A stretch of 39,704 nucleotides of DNA from Paracoccaceae bacterium. GTDB taxonomy: Bacteria > Pseudomonadota > Alphaproteobacteria > Rhodobacterales > Rhodobacteraceae. The position numbers and the translations under genes are program-made. The notes under the pieces were generated by a model. The model saw only the letters and a list, made by a program, of their open reading frames with translations. It did no database searches and was not told the origin of the DNA. Below, piece after piece: positions 14,172 to 23,579 of this stretch. The DNA lies in the NCBI GenBank assembly GCA_029862205.1, contig JAOTXT010000039.1, positions 1 to 39,704 on the forward strand. Reading direction: 5' to 3'. The stretch's first letter is position 1. Every line of letters starts with the position of its first letter.

Positions 14172-15134
14172 ATGAACCGTGCGGCGATCGGCGTGATCTG
14201 GGGGCTGAGCTTCATCGTGCTGGAATCGATCCAGTTCGTGTTCTTCGGCAACATCTTCCAGCGCATGAGCTCGGTGCAATTCGGGTTCCTGGTCTTCGGC
14301 ATCAGCACGATCAGCTTCATCGGCTGGGCGGCCTGGGCCAGACCCGCCGAGCTGCGCCTAGCGTTCCGTGGGCGCCGCAATGTGGCCGCGATGAACATTG
14401 CGGCCACGTTTTCCTGGATCATGTTTCTGATCGCCGTGCAGCTGATCGAACCCGCCATTGCTTACACAATCGGCGCGGGCGCGATGCCACTGACCGCCTG
14501 GCTGGTCAACCGCGCCGGCGTGCCCGAAGGCGAGACGATGCGCAACCGGTTCGAGGCGACAGGCAATGTCCTGATCCTGGCAGCGATTGTCTATCTGGGG
14601 GCGATCACGATTGCCGGGCAGTCCGGCTTTGTGCGCGGCGGCACCTGGGTCGCGGTCATGGGCGTCACGCTGGCCTTCGTCGAGGGGGCTATCTTCACCT
14701 GGATGCTGATCTTCGGGCAGCGGCTAGACCGCGCGGGCGTCGGGCCTGCCGTCGCCTTCGGTCTGCGCTTTCCCCTCTATGTCGTGGTGGCCGGTGGTCT
14801 TGCCGCGGCTGGATTCGACCACAAGGCGGCGTTGCCCGCGCCCGAGATCGCCTTGATAGTTGCCATCGGCCTGGCCTTGGTCGTGCCGCCGCTCTATGCC
14901 CTACAGCGAGCCGTTGCGCTGATCTCGACACTGACGATCAGCGCGCTGACGGCCCTGGGGCCGTTCATCATATTCGGATTGCAGATGATCGAGGGCCGGG
15001 TCGCCTATTCCAGCGAGACCCTGATGGGCCTGGGCGTCTATTTCGCAGGAGCGACCCTGGCTGCGTTCGGCGCGGTCAGGGCGAGCGTTGGCGCGGCCGG
15101 GCGCGCGCCCGGCCAACAAGCTACGCTCCGCTGA
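14172..15134 (+). CDS. EamA/DMT-superfamily transporter
   Basis: A 320-residue inner-membrane protein with about ten hydrophobic segments arranged as two five-helix EamA repeats. The first repeat begins MNRAAIGVIWGLSFIVLESIQ; the second starts near VRGGTWVAVMGVTLAFVEGAIF. A hydrophilic loop around residues 60-75 carries ARPAELRLAFRGRRN. The drug/metabolite transporter superfamily exports or imports small metabolites and amino acids; the substrate is unknown. Divergent to the otnK operon with a shared palindrome, so it may move the same compound or a toxic intermediate. The ATG at 14172 is the first one placing helix 1 at the N-terminus; the longer frame is a shadow of otnK. The 3' end contains a perfect 20-base palindrome (15095-15114). 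Confidence 0.75.
   Translation: MNRAAIGVIWGLSFIVLESIQFVFFGNIFQRMSSVQFGFLVFGISTISFIGWAAWARPAELRLAFRGRRNVAAMNIAATFSWIMFLIAVQLIEPAIAYTIGAGAMPLTAWLVNRAGVPEGETMRNRFEATGNVLILAAIVYLGAITIAGQSGFVRGGTWVAVMGVTLAFVEGAIFTWMLIFGQRLDRAGVGPAVAFGLRFPLYVVVAGGLAAAGFDHKAALPAPEIALIVAIGLALVVPPLYALQRAVALISTLTISALTALGPFIIFGLQMIEGRVAYSSETLMGLGVYFAGATLAAFGAVRASVGAAGRAPGQQATLR
15095..15114. repeat. Perfect 20-base GC-only palindrome
   Basis: GGCCGGGCGC and its exact reverse complement follow each other with no spacer, inside the last codons of the EamA gene. RNA from either strand could form a strong hairpin. No U tract follows, so classical termination is not clear. Confidence 0.5.
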
Positions 15135-15280
15135 TCGTGGGTTGCCGCCGCGCGCAGCGCAGTTAAGCTAATGCCGCACTGATCGGCCGCATCAACCGTC
15201 GCACCGCGCAAGGCGGGCCGTGCCGGGAAGGTATTCGGGGGAATGTTCGGAACAGTTCGGCGGGAGGCCGGCAGGGCGGG

Positions 15281-17110
15281 ATGGGACGATTGAGGCTTAT
15301 CCTTCGCACCATCGCGATGGTGGCCATGGCCGCGCTGGCCGGCTGCGGCGAAAATGGCGGGCTTGAACCGGTCGTGTTCTCGCAGCCCGAAACGGCGCTG
15401 AGCTATGAGGTGGCGCTGATCGGATCGCCATCGGACGAGGTCACGGCGCTGGCTGAGCAATCGCTTTCTGCCTATCGGTTCCGGGACAAGGGGGCCGCGA
15501 GCCTGGCGTTCCTGCGCCGCCGGGGCGAGGGCGATATACCGGTCCTGCTGAAAATCTTGCGCTCGCGCGGGTATTACGTGGCAAATGCGTCGGCGCGAGC
15601 CGAAGAGACAGGGGACGGTGTCGCGCAACTAACGATCACCGTAGAGCCAGGTGAGGCGTTTACCCTGACCGCCCATGATCTTGTGATCGAGCAATCGGGA
15701 ACCGTGGCTCCGCCAGCGCTTAAAGCGCCAGAGTTCGGCTCGCCGATCGGAGAACAGGCGCTGGCCGCCGATATCGCGACGGCCGAGGCAGCCGCGGTCG
15801 AAGAGCTGAAGCGGCGCGGCTTTCCCTATGCACGGTTCGAGGGGCGCAAGGGCCTGGCCGATCCCGCGGCGGCCACGCTGACGGTCGAGAGCCGGATCGT
15901 GGCCGGGCCGTCTTATGTTTTCGGGCCGATCACCATCGAGGGGCTCCGACAGGTCGACGCGGACTATTTGCTGACCTATCAGCCCTGGGAAGAAGGCGCG
16001 ATCTTTGCGACGGACGCGCTGGATGAGTTCCAGCGGCGGCTGTTCGGCACCGAGCTTTTCGCCGCGGCGACCGTGACGGTGCCCAAGACACCGCCCGAGG
16101 GCGCCGAACCGGCGCCCTTACCGGTTACCGTGGAAGTCGAGGAAGGTCCGCGCCGGCGTGTCGCCGGAGGCCTGCGCTACGACACCGATCTGGGGCCGAC
16201 AGTGCGCGCCAGTTTTGAGCACCGGAACCTGTTCGGCGCGAACGAACGCCTGTTGATACAGGGTGAGGCCGGGTTGATCGAGCAGACCGCGGGCATCGGG
16301 TTGCGCAAGCCGCAATTCCTGCGCCCCGGACAGGATCTTCTGACCGATCTCACGGCCGAGCGCACTACGGACGACGCCTTCGATGCATTGAGCCTGACCG
16401 GATTTCTGGGGCTCGAGCGCGAGGTCAGCAAGCGCTGGACGGGCGGGCTGGGGGGCTTGGCGGAAGCGAGCTATATCGAGGATGCGGGCGCGGAGTCCGA
16501 GGCCTATCTTTTCGGCGTGCCCGTCTTCGCCGAATATGATGGTTCGAACAGCCTTCTGAACCCGACCAAGGGCGCGCGGGCGCGGTTCGAGGCGACGCCC
16601 TTTTTTGGCACCGAGGACAGCGAATTTTCCCACTTTCTGGTGCTGGATGGGACTGGCTCGGTCTATCAGCCCCTGGACCGCGACCATCGCTATGTGGTCG
16701 CCGCCCGGGGACGCTTTGCCGCGATCCCCGGGCCCAGCCTGGACGCGATCCCGGCGACCCGGCGGCTGTATTCCGGTGGGGGCGGATCGGTGCGGGGCTA
16801 CGAGCAAGACCTTGTTGGCCCGCTGGACGCCAACCGCAATCCGATCGGCGGGCGCTCGGCGCTGGAGGCTGGCCTCGAGTTCCGGGCGGGTCTGTGGGGC
16901 GATGTGGGAGGCGTGGTCTTCGCCGAGGCGGGATCAGTCTCGACCGCGGTCTGGCCGGATTTCGAGGAGGGCGTGCAGGCGGCGGCGGGAGTGGGCCTGC
17001 GTTACTTCTCACCCGCCGGGCCGATCCGCCTGGATTTGGCGTTCCCGGTCAATGGGCGCGGCGCGGACGACTTCTTTCAATTCTACTTCTCGATCGGACA
17101 GGCGTTCTGA
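15281..17110 (+). CDS. tamA: TamA, outer-membrane Omp85-family assembly factor
   Basis: A 609-residue protein. Residues about 40-280 hold POTRA domains, for example a segment with ILRSRGYYVANASARAEE and another with YVFGPITIEGLRQVDADYLL. The C-terminal beta-barrel (about 290-609) contains GGLRYDTDLGPTVRASFEHRN, RRLYSGGGGSVRGYEQD, which is the family's conserved VRGY loop, and a final strand ending in aromatic GQAF. TamA inserts autotransporters and other proteins into the outer membrane together with TamB. The N-terminus is unusual: a hydrophobic stretch ends in LAGC, a lipobox with Cys22, so this TamA may be lipidated like TamL of Bacteroidota. Signal cleavage just after AGC by the ordinary peptidase is the alternative. 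The stop overlaps the tamB start (TGATG). Confidence 0.85.
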   Translation: MGRLRLILRTIAMVAMAALAGCGENGGLEPVVFSQPETALSYEVALIGSPSDEVTALAEQSLSAYRFRDKGAASLAFLRRRGEGDIPVLLKILRSRGYYVANASARAEETGDGVAQLTITVEPGEAFTLTAHDLVIEQSGTVAPPALKAPEFGSPIGEQALAADIATAEAAAVEELKRRGFPYARFEGRKGLADPAAATLTVESRIVAGPSYVFGPITIEGLRQVDADYLLTYQPWEEGAIFATDALDEFQRRLFGTELFAAATVTVPKTPPEGAEPAPLPVTVEVEEGPRRRVAGGLRYDTDLGPTVRASFEHRNLFGANERLLIQGEAGLIEQTAGIGLRKPQFLRPGQDLLTDLTAERTTDDAFDALSLTGFLGLEREVSKRWTGGLGGLAEASYIEDAGAESEAYLFGVPVFAEYDGSNSLLNPTKGARARFEATPFFGTEDSEFSHFLVLDGTGSVYQPLDRDHRYVVAARGRFAAIPGPSLDAIPATRRLYSGGGGSVRGYEQDLVGPLDANRNPIGGRSALEAGLEFRAGLWGDVGGVVFAEAGSVSTAVWPDFEEGVQAAAGVGLRYFSPAGPIRLDLAFPVNGRGADDFFQFYFSIGQAF

Positions 17111-20100
17111 TGCGGCGTTTTGTGGTGATAGTGGCCTTGATCGCGGTGTTGCTGCCGGGCGCGGGGCGGGCACTGATCGAGTTGCCCTCGATCAAGAACA
17201 AACTGATCGAACTGGCGCTGGACCAGATCTCGACGCCAGGTTCGTTCGAGATCACCGTCGAAGCGATCGAGGACCGTGACGACGGCTCGACCAGCCTGGC
17301 CGGCGTGAACGTCTCGGATGGCCAAAGCGTCTGGCTGACCCTGGAGCGCCTGACGTTCAACTGGCAGCCCGACAAGCTGCTGTCGGGCGAACTGGCGATC
17401 AGTCAGTTGGAGTTGCTGGGGCTGACAATTGCGCGGCCACCTTCGGAGGATGCGGAACCGCCTGATCTGAAACCGCAACAACCCTGGGCCGAGAGCCTCT
17501 TCGACTGGCCCCGGGCGCCGGTCGCGCTCTCGATCGAAGGCGTGGGGCTGGAACGGGTCGCGATCGCCGAGGGCGTGCTGCCCCAGGCGATCCGCTTCGA
17601 CGCCGAGGCCCGGGCCCTGGACAAGGGCGACCTGCAGGACCTGCAATTGTCGCTCAGGCGCACGGACGAGGTCGCCGGGACCATCCGCATTGCGATGAAG
17701 CGCGACTTCGACGCCGGCACCCTGGCGCTGGAGTTGATCGCCGACGAGGCGCCAGGCGGCATGGTGGCCGCGGCCGCGGGGCTGGAGGCGGACAAACCGG
17801 CGCGGCTGACGTTGCAGGCCCAGGGGCCGCTGACCGATTGGCAGGTCGATTTCGACGCCGCGATCGAGCGCGTCATGACCGCGGCGGGGCGCGCGACATT
17901 CAGCAACACCGGGCGCCTGGCGGTGGACGCGGATTTTGCCGTGACGCCGGGCCCCGATTTGGAGCCAGAGCTAGGGCTTGCCTTGGCCACTGTTCTGGGC
18001 GAACGGGCCGAGTTGAAGGCGCGGATCATTCAGCTGGAAGGCGGGATGATCGAGATCGTCTCGGGGCATCTGCGCTCACCCGCGCTCAATCTGACCGCCT
18101 CCGGCGCCTATGCGGCCGGCGCTGGCGAAAGCGACCTGACGGTCGAGCTAGAGGCTCTGGCACCGCTTGCCGATCTGGCCGACGGCGTGGCCTTCGAACG
18201 CCTTGGCTTCGAGGGGCGGGTGACCGGGCCGCAAGGCGCGCTGGCGGCCAATGGCGCAATCTCGCTCACTGGGCTTGCGACGGGGCCGTTCGATGCGGGC
18301 GCGCTTCGGCTCGACGGCCAGGCGAGCCAGACGGACGAAGGCGCCACGTTCGGCCTCGGCGGCACCGGCGAGGCGCTGCGGATCGACCGGATCGGGCCTG
18401 ACGTGATCGGTGCTGCGAGCCTCCGGCTCGATGGCGCGCTGGCCGGTGACGCGCTGACACTCGCAACGTTCGATCTCAGCTCGCAGGCACTGAAGGCAAC
18501 AGCTTCCGGAGACTACAATCTGGCCGCCAGCGCGGGCGATCTGACGCTGGATTTCTCGGCGCCCGATCTGCGCCCGGTCGCGGGCGCGTACGACCTGGCG
18601 GCGGAGGGGTCGATCGCCGCCAAATTGGCGGTTTCGCTGGCGCAGACCAGGGTCGACGCGACCCTGGACGCGGCACTGGAATGCTTCGTGCTGGAGGCCG
18701 TCCGAGCCGAACGGCTGGCGCTCACCGGCACCGCCAGGCAGGAGAGCGAACGCCTGACCTTCGATCTCTCCGGCGGTGGGGCGGGCGTGGTGGTCGATAA
18801 GATTCCGCCCGGTCTGACCCAGAAGCTGGATCTGTCTTTGACCGGATCGATGGCGGACGAGACGGTGACGCTGAGAACGCTGAACGTTACGTCGCCGCTT
18901 CTAATGGTCGATGCCTCGGGGATTGTGGGCCTTTCGCAAGGCACGCTGGCCATCGACTACAGCGCGACGTCGACGGAACTGGCGCCGGTCGCCGCCGCCT
19001 ATGACGTGGCCGCAGGCGGGGCGCTGGAGGCGTCGGGCCGCGCCGAGGGGAGCGCCGGCGCGCCGCGTCTTGGCGGATCGGTGTCGCTCGAGGCCGCGCG
19101 CTTTCAGGACGTCGATTACGGAGACATGCGGCTCGTTCACGATGTGGCCCTCGGCCCAGTCCCTGAAGGCCGCGTCGAAATCGCCAAGACCGGCGGCGCT
19201 TATGGCGATGGGGACGCGGAAACCAGTTTCCGGCTGGAGGGCAATCGCCTGAGCTTGTCCGACACCCGCGCGCGGGGACTGGGCGCGGCCATAACCGGCA
19301 CGGCAGACCTCGATTTGGGGACGGTCCTGGCCGAGGCCGCCTTCGACGTGGCGGTCGCGGACCTCAGACCCATTGGCCGGCTCGCCGGTATGCCGCTGTC
19401 TGGCGCCGTCCAGGGCGCGATTGGGCTTGGCTCGACGGAGGGCCGTCAGGACGCGACGGCCGACCTGCGTCTTTCTGGTGTCGAGACGGGCCCCGCCCGC
19501 GTCGGCGACGCCCGGGTGCAGTTCGCTGGAAAGGACCTGTTCGGCACGCCCGGGATCGACCTGGCGACGGATGCGAGCGGCATTGCCGTCGGGGCGGTGA
19601 CGCTGGACCGCGCCCGCATTACGGCAAACGGGCCGCTCTCCGCGCTGAACTTCGAGGCGGATGCCGCTGGCACGCTGCTGGAGAATAAACCGTTGACCCT
19701 CGCGCTCGCCGGGCGCGCCGATGCGCGTGGCGATCCGGCCCAGGTGAACTTGGCACGCCTCGCCGCCACCGCCGCCGAAGACCGGATCGAATTGCGCCGC
19801 CCCTTACGGTTGCGGCTGGGTGGCGGGCTGGCCGAGGCGCGAGGGTTGGATCTCGGGCTGCCAGGCGACGGGGCTCTGACCGGCGATCTGGCCATGCAGG
19901 GTGGCGGATTGACCGGCGATCTGGCGCTCGCCCGGTTGCCCTTGGATATCCTGGAACGCTGGGCCGGTCTTCCGGTCCGGGCCGGCACGATGGACGGCAC
20001 AGCGCGGTTTCGGACCGGCGCCGCTCGTGCCGATCTGTCAGCGCAGATTCGCGGGCTTGGCTTCGACAAGAACCAGGACGCGGTCCAGAACATGGATGCG

Positions 20101-21510
20101 GACTTGCAGGCGGAATGGGCGGGCCGGTCGGTCGAGACCCGGACCGAGGTCCGTGGCGATTTCGGTGAGCCGTTCCGCGCGCATGCGACGATTCCGGTGC
20201 GCCGCGGCGCCGACGGACTGCCGCGGCCGGCGCGCTCCGGAGCGATCGCCGGTGGCGTGACCTGGCGCGGGAGGCTTGGCGATCTTTGGGCGCTGGTGCC
20301 CGCGCCCGGTCATGTGCTCGACGGAGAGTTGGATATCGATCTGGGGCTGGGCGGCACTCTTGCGGCGCCCAGCTATTCCGGCCGCTTCAACCTGAATGAC
20401 GGCGAATATCAGAACCTGGACGCGGGCACGATCCTGACCGACATGACGCTGCGCACCAGCCTGGCCGAGGATGGGGGGATGCGGACTACCGTCGAGGGGT
20501 CGGACGGGACCGCCGGCGGCACGGTGCGCGCCGTCGCCGATCTGAGCGCGGCCGCGGGCCTGCCGGCGGTCGCGGCCACGGTCGATATCGACGCGGCGAC
20601 ACTGGTGCGCCGGGACGACGTAACTGCAAAGATCAGCGGAACCCTGGGCCTGAACGGACCGGTCGACGACATGCTGCTGAATGGCGAGGTCTATATCGAC
20701 AAGGCCGAGGTGCGGCTGATCAATAACGCACCGCCCAGCGTGGTTGATCTCGAGGGTATCCGCATTAAGGGCGCGCCCGACGGGGACGGCAACGGCGACG
20801 GCGACAGCGTGCTGACCCTGGACCTGAAAGTGCAGGCCAAGCGGGATATCTTCGTGCGCGGCCGGGGACTCGATTCCGAATGGGGGATGGATTTGGCCGT
20901 GACCGGCGACGCGGCCGCGCCCGTGATCAACGGCACGATCGAACGGGTGCGTGGCGGGTTGGACCTGCTGGGCAAGCGCTTCGACCTGGCGCGTGGCAAG
21001 ATCACCTTTGACGGCGGGGCCCAGGTCGACCCGCTGATCGATGTGGCGATCGAGCGCGAGGACAACGACCTGCGCGGCGGAATCATCGTCGAGGGGCGCG
21101 TCTCGAAGCCGGATATCCGGTTTGCCTCGACCCCTGCCCTGCCGGAATCCGAGGTGATGCCCAGGCTGCTGTTCGGCCAGTCGCGCCAATCGATGACGGG
21201 CGCCCAGGCGATCCAGCTAGCCACCGGGATCGCGACGCTGATGGGCAGCGGGCCGGGCATCCTGGACGGCGTGCGCGGCGTGACGGGGCTGGATGTGCTG
21301 CGTGTCGATGGAGAGACGCCCGAAGACGCCTCGGTCACCGTTGGCCGCAATATCGGCGAGGGCATTTTCGTCGGCGCGCGCCAAGGCCTGGGCGGCGCGG
21401 GCAGCACGGTGACCGTCGAGGTCGAGGTTTTCGACGGCGTGATCGTCGACACCGAGGTCGGCCAGGAAGGCAATTCCAGCGCCGGGATCAGCCTGCGGAA
21501 GGATTTCTGA
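17110..21510 (+). CDS. tamB: TamB, translocation and assembly module inner-membrane protein
   Basis: A 1466-residue protein. A single N-terminal hydrophobic segment (VVIVALIAVLLPGAGRALI) anchors it in the inner membrane. The rest is a very long repetitive beta-structure, rich in ALSLTG- and LDGxA-like strands, that in known TamB/AsmA proteins forms a periplasm-spanning groove for lipids. The C-terminal DUF490 domain occupies about residues 1100-1466 with the conserved GNGDGDSVLTLDL, FDGGAQVDPLIDVAIE and LLFGQSRQSMTGAQA parts, and ends in Phe as expected for contact with the TamA barrel. The start codon overlaps the tamA stop by one base, so the two are coupled. The frame is open for some 200 more bases upstream inside tamA, but the ATG at 17110 gives the signal anchor. 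Confidence 0.88.
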   Translation: MRRFVVIVALIAVLLPGAGRALIELPSIKNKLIELALDQISTPGSFEITVEAIEDRDDGSTSLAGVNVSDGQSVWLTLERLTFNWQPDKLLSGELAISQLELLGLTIARPPSEDAEPPDLKPQQPWAESLFDWPRAPVALSIEGVGLERVAIAEGVLPQAIRFDAEARALDKGDLQDLQLSLRRTDEVAGTIRIAMKRDFDAGTLALELIADEAPGGMVAAAAGLEADKPARLTLQAQGPLTDWQVDFDAAIERVMTAAGRATFSNTGRLAVDADFAVTPGPDLEPELGLALATVLGERAELKARIIQLEGGMIEIVSGHLRSPALNLTASGAYAAGAGESDLTVELEALAPLADLADGVAFERLGFEGRVTGPQGALAANGAISLTGLATGPFDAGALRLDGQASQTDEGATFGLGGTGEALRIDRIGPDVIGAASLRLDGALAGDALTLATFDLSSQALKATASGDYNLAASAGDLTLDFSAPDLRPVAGAYDLAAEGSIAAKLAVSLAQTRVDATLDAALECFVLEAVRAERLALTGTARQESERLTFDLSGGGAGVVVDKIPPGLTQKLDLSLTGSMADETVTLRTLNVTSPLLMVDASGIVGLSQGTLAIDYSATSTELAPVAAAYDVAAGGALEASGRAEGSAGAPRLGGSVSLEAARFQDVDYGDMRLVHDVALGPVPEGRVEIAKTGGAYGDGDAETSFRLEGNRLSLSDTRARGLGAAITGTADLDLGTVLAEAAFDVAVADLRPIGRLAGMPLSGAVQGAIGLGSTEGRQDATADLRLSGVETGPARVGDARVQFAGKDLFGTPGIDLATDASGIAVGAVTLDRARITANGPLSALNFEADAAGTLLENKPLTLALAGRADARGDPAQVNLARLAATAAEDRIELRRPLRLRLGGGLAEARGLDLGLPGDGALTGDLAMQGGGLTGDLALARLPLDILERWAGLPVRAGTMDGTARFRTGAARADLSAQIRGLGFDKNQDAVQNMDADLQAEWAGRSVETRTEVRGDFGEPFRAHATIPVRRGADGLPRPARSGAIAGGVTWRGRLGDLWALVPAPGHVLDGELDIDLGLGGTLAAPSYSGRFNLNDGEYQNLDAGTILTDMTLRTSLAEDGGMRTTVEGSDGTAGGTVRAVADLSAAAGLPAVAATVDIDAATLVRRDDVTAKISGTLGLNGPVDDMLLNGEVYIDKAEVRLINNAPPSVVDLEGIRIKGAPDGDGNGDGDSVLTLDLKVQAKRDIFVRGRGLDSEWGMDLAVTGDAAAPVINGTIERVRGGLDLLGKRFDLARGKITFDGGAQVDPLIDVAIEREDNDLRGGIIVEGRVSKPDIRFASTPALPESEVMPRLLFGQSRQSMTGAQAIQLATGIATLMGSGPGILDGVRGVTGLDVLRVDGETPEDASVTVGRNIGEGIFVGARQGLGGAGSTVTVEVEVFDGVIVDTEVGQEGNSSAGISLRKDF

Positions 21511-21516
21511 GGGTTG

Positions 21517-21553
21517 TTCTCAATGCCCCGGACTTGACCCGGGGCATTGAGAA
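21517..21553. terminator. Bidirectional hairpin between tamB and cobQ
   Basis: TTCTCAATGCCCCGG pairs perfectly with CCGGGGCATTGAGAA (15 bp) around a 7-base loop. It lies six bases after the tamB stop and 45 bases beyond the cobQ stop, so it can serve both converging genes. On either strand the stem base ends in AA/TT rather than a long U tract. Elements with CCCCGGACTTGA...CCGGGG are common between genes in Rhodobacteraceae as I recall, so it may also be a dispersed repeat. Confidence 0.65.
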
Positions 21554-21597
21554 ACTCGCCAAACATCGAGGCCCCGGCTTCGGAGTCGGGGCAGGCC

Positions 21598-23070
21598 TCA
21601 AACGCCAGCGCGCGCCACTGCCAGTAGCCCATCGAGGTCGAGATGGGTCTCCAGGTGGTCCGCCAGCCGGTCGAGCACGCGGTCCACATCCGCCTCGTAG
21701 GCGCTGCCGGACGCCTCGGCGCCCAGGCGCTCCAGGAACGCGGTGCGGAAGGCGTCGCCGGTGAACATGCCGTGGAGATAGGCGCCGATCACGCGGCCAT
21801 CAGCCGACTGCGCGCCTTCGGGCTGGCCGCCGATTTGAAAAACCGGCCGGACACAGTCCGGACCATCCGTGCGGCCGATATGGATCTCGTAACCCTCGAC
21901 CGGGCATCCGGAGGCAAGGTCCGTGCCCGTGACGCGGGTCAGTTGCTTCTCAGGCACCATCTCCGTCGTCACATCGAGCAGGCCCAGGCCCTGGGTCTCG
22001 CCGGGCGGGCCCTCGATCCCTTCCGGATCGGCGACCGAGCGGCCTAGCATCTGGTAGCCGCCGCAGATACCGAGGATCACGCCGCCGCGGCGCCAGTGGG
22101 CCGCGAGGTCCACCTCCCAGCCCTGCGCGCGCAGGAAGGCCAGATCGCCCCGGGTTGATTTCGAGCCCGGGATGATCACCAGGTCGGCGTCACCGGGGAC
22201 AGGCTCGCCCGGGAGCAGCATTTGGACGGTGACACCGGGCTCCAGCTTCAGCGGGTCGAGATCGTCGAAATTGGCGATCCGCGAGAGCTGGAGGCAGACG
22301 ATCTTCACAGGGCCGCCGGCCCCGGCAGGCCGGATATCCGCCGCGTCCTCGGCCGGCAGGCGGTGCGCGTCCGCGAACCAGGGCAGGATGCCGAAACCCG
22401 GCCAGCCGGTGCGGGTTTCGATCAGGGAATAGCCTTCTGAAAAAAGATCAATATCTCCACGGAACTTATTGATCATAAATCCTTTCACCAAGGCGCAATC
22501 CTCGGCCGGCAGCAGCGCGTGGGTGCCGACGATCTGGGCGATCACGCCGCCCCGATCGATGTCTCCGGCCAAGACCACCGGCACCCGTGCGGCCTCGGCA
22601 AAGCCCATATTGGCGATGTCGCCCTGGCGCAGATTGACCTCGGCCGGGCTGCCGGCGCCTTCGACCAGGACCAGATCGGCGCCTTCGCTGACCTTCGCGA
22701 GGCTTTCGAGCACGCCCTCGAGAAGTCTGGGTTTTAAGGCTGCGTAGTCGCGCGCCCGGGCCTGGGCCACACGTTGGCCTTGCAGAATGACCTGAGCGCC
22801 GGTCTCGGTCTCGGGTTTGAGCAGCACCGGATTCATATGGACCGAGGGCGGCACGCCGGCGGCGCGGGCCTGCAATGCCTGGGCACGGCCGATCTCGCCG
22901 CCATCGGCGGTGACAGCGGCATTGTTCGACATGTTCTGCGGCTTGAACGGACGCACGGCCAGACCGCGCCTCGCGTAAGCGCGGGCGAGCCCCGCCACCA
23001 GCACCGACTTGCCCACATTCGAGCCGGTACCCTGAATCATGAGGCGGGGAATCATGAGACTTGCGGTCAT
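21598..23070 (-). CDS. cobQ: Cobyric acid synthase (CobQ/CbiP)
   Basis: A 490-residue amidotransferase of normal length. The N-terminal ATP-binding domain has the P-loop variant [18 protein letters not shown] and [13 protein letters not shown], both typical of CobQ. The C-terminal glutaminase domain has [12 protein letters not shown] with the nucleophile Cys, and GAYLHGMF with the catalytic His. It amidates side chains b, d, e and g of adenosylcobyrinic diamide. The ATG at 23070 overlaps the cobU stop by four bases (ATGA); the longer frame upstream is a cobU shadow. It is the last gene of the operon DUF1636-cobT-cobS-cobC-cobU-cobQ and ends near the convergent hairpin at 21517-21553. Confidence 0.92.
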   Translation of the reverse strand: MTASLMIPRLMIQGTGSNVGKSVLVAGLARAYARRGLAVRPFKPQNMSNNAAVTADGGEIGRAQALQARAAGVPPSVHMNPVLLKPETETGAQVILQGQRVAQARARDYAALKPRLLEGVLESLAKVSEGADLVLVEGAGSPAEVNLRQGDIANMGFAEAARVPVVLAGDIDRGGVIAQIVGTHALLPAEDCALVKGFMINKFRGDIDLFSEGYSLIETRTGWPGFGILPWFADAHRLPAEDAADIRPAGAGGPVKIVCLQLSRIANFDDLDPLKLEPGVTVQMLLPGEPVPGDADLVIIPGSKSTRGDLAFLRAQGWEVDLAAHWRRGGVILGICGGYQMLGRSVADPEGIEGPPGETQGLGLLDVTTEMVPEKQLTRVTGTDLASGCPVEGYEIHIGRTDGPDCVRPVFQIGGQPEGAQSADGRVIGAYLHGMFTGDAFRTAFLERLGAEASGSAYEADVDRVLDRLADHLETHLDLDGLLAVARAGV

Positions 23071-23579
23071 GCGCCGCCTTTTAGGACGAGGGGCAACCCG
23101 GCGGCGACGAATTCCACCCGGTCCGCCGCGGTGGCGACCTGCTGGTTGAGCCGTCCTTGCGCGTCGCGGAACTCTCGGCCCAGCGCGTTCATCGGCGAGA
23201 GCCCCATGCCGATCTCGTTCGAGACCAGGACGACCCGCCCCGGCGCCTGGGCCAACGCCGCGAGCAGCGCTTCGGTCTCGATCTGCACTTCGCGTTCGTG
23301 GTGCATCAGGTTCGAGAGCCAAAGGGTAAGGCAGTCAATCAGCAGCGTGGCTCCCTCGGCGGCGTTCGCGCGGATCGCCTTGGCCAGATCCAGCGGCGCC
23401 TCGGCCAAGCCCCAATCGGCCCCGCGCTCGGCCTGGTGGAGCCGGATACGGTCGGCCATTTCGTCGTCCAAGGCCTCGGCGGTAGCGATGAAGATATGGG
23501 GAGGGTTGGCGGCAAGGATGAGTGCCCGGGCGGACTTGCCCGAGCGCGCACCGCCCAGGATCAGGGTCACATGGGCCAT
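23067..23579 (-). CDS. cobU: Adenosylcobinamide kinase / phosphate guanylyltransferase (CobU/CobP)
   Basis: A 170-residue bifunctional enzyme that phosphorylates adenosylcobinamide and then adds GMP. The P-loop [12 protein letters not shown] stands at the N-terminus, followed by [11 protein letters not shown], the guanylation-region His in [22 protein letters not shown], and [15 protein letters not shown], all conserved in the family. The start ATG at 23579 overlaps the preceding cobC stop codon by one base (TGATG), and the stop overlaps cobQ by four bases. No residues appear missing. It acts in the cytoplasm between cobQ/cbiB and the cobS step. Confidence 0.92.
   Translation of the reverse strand: MAHVTLILGGARSGKSARALILAANPPHIFIATAEALDDEMADRIRLHQAERGADWGLAEAPLDLAKAIRANAAEGATLLIDCLTLWLSNLMHHEREVQIETEALLAALAQAPGRVVLVSNEIGMGLSPMNALGREFRDAQGRLNQQVATAADRVEFVAAGLPLVLKGGA

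Noticed and set aside
16894-17109. Upstream extension of the tamB frame
   Set aside because: It overlaps the tamA 3' end in another frame, has Gly/Arg-biased composition, and the ATG at 17110 gives the expected membrane anchor and a TGATG junction.
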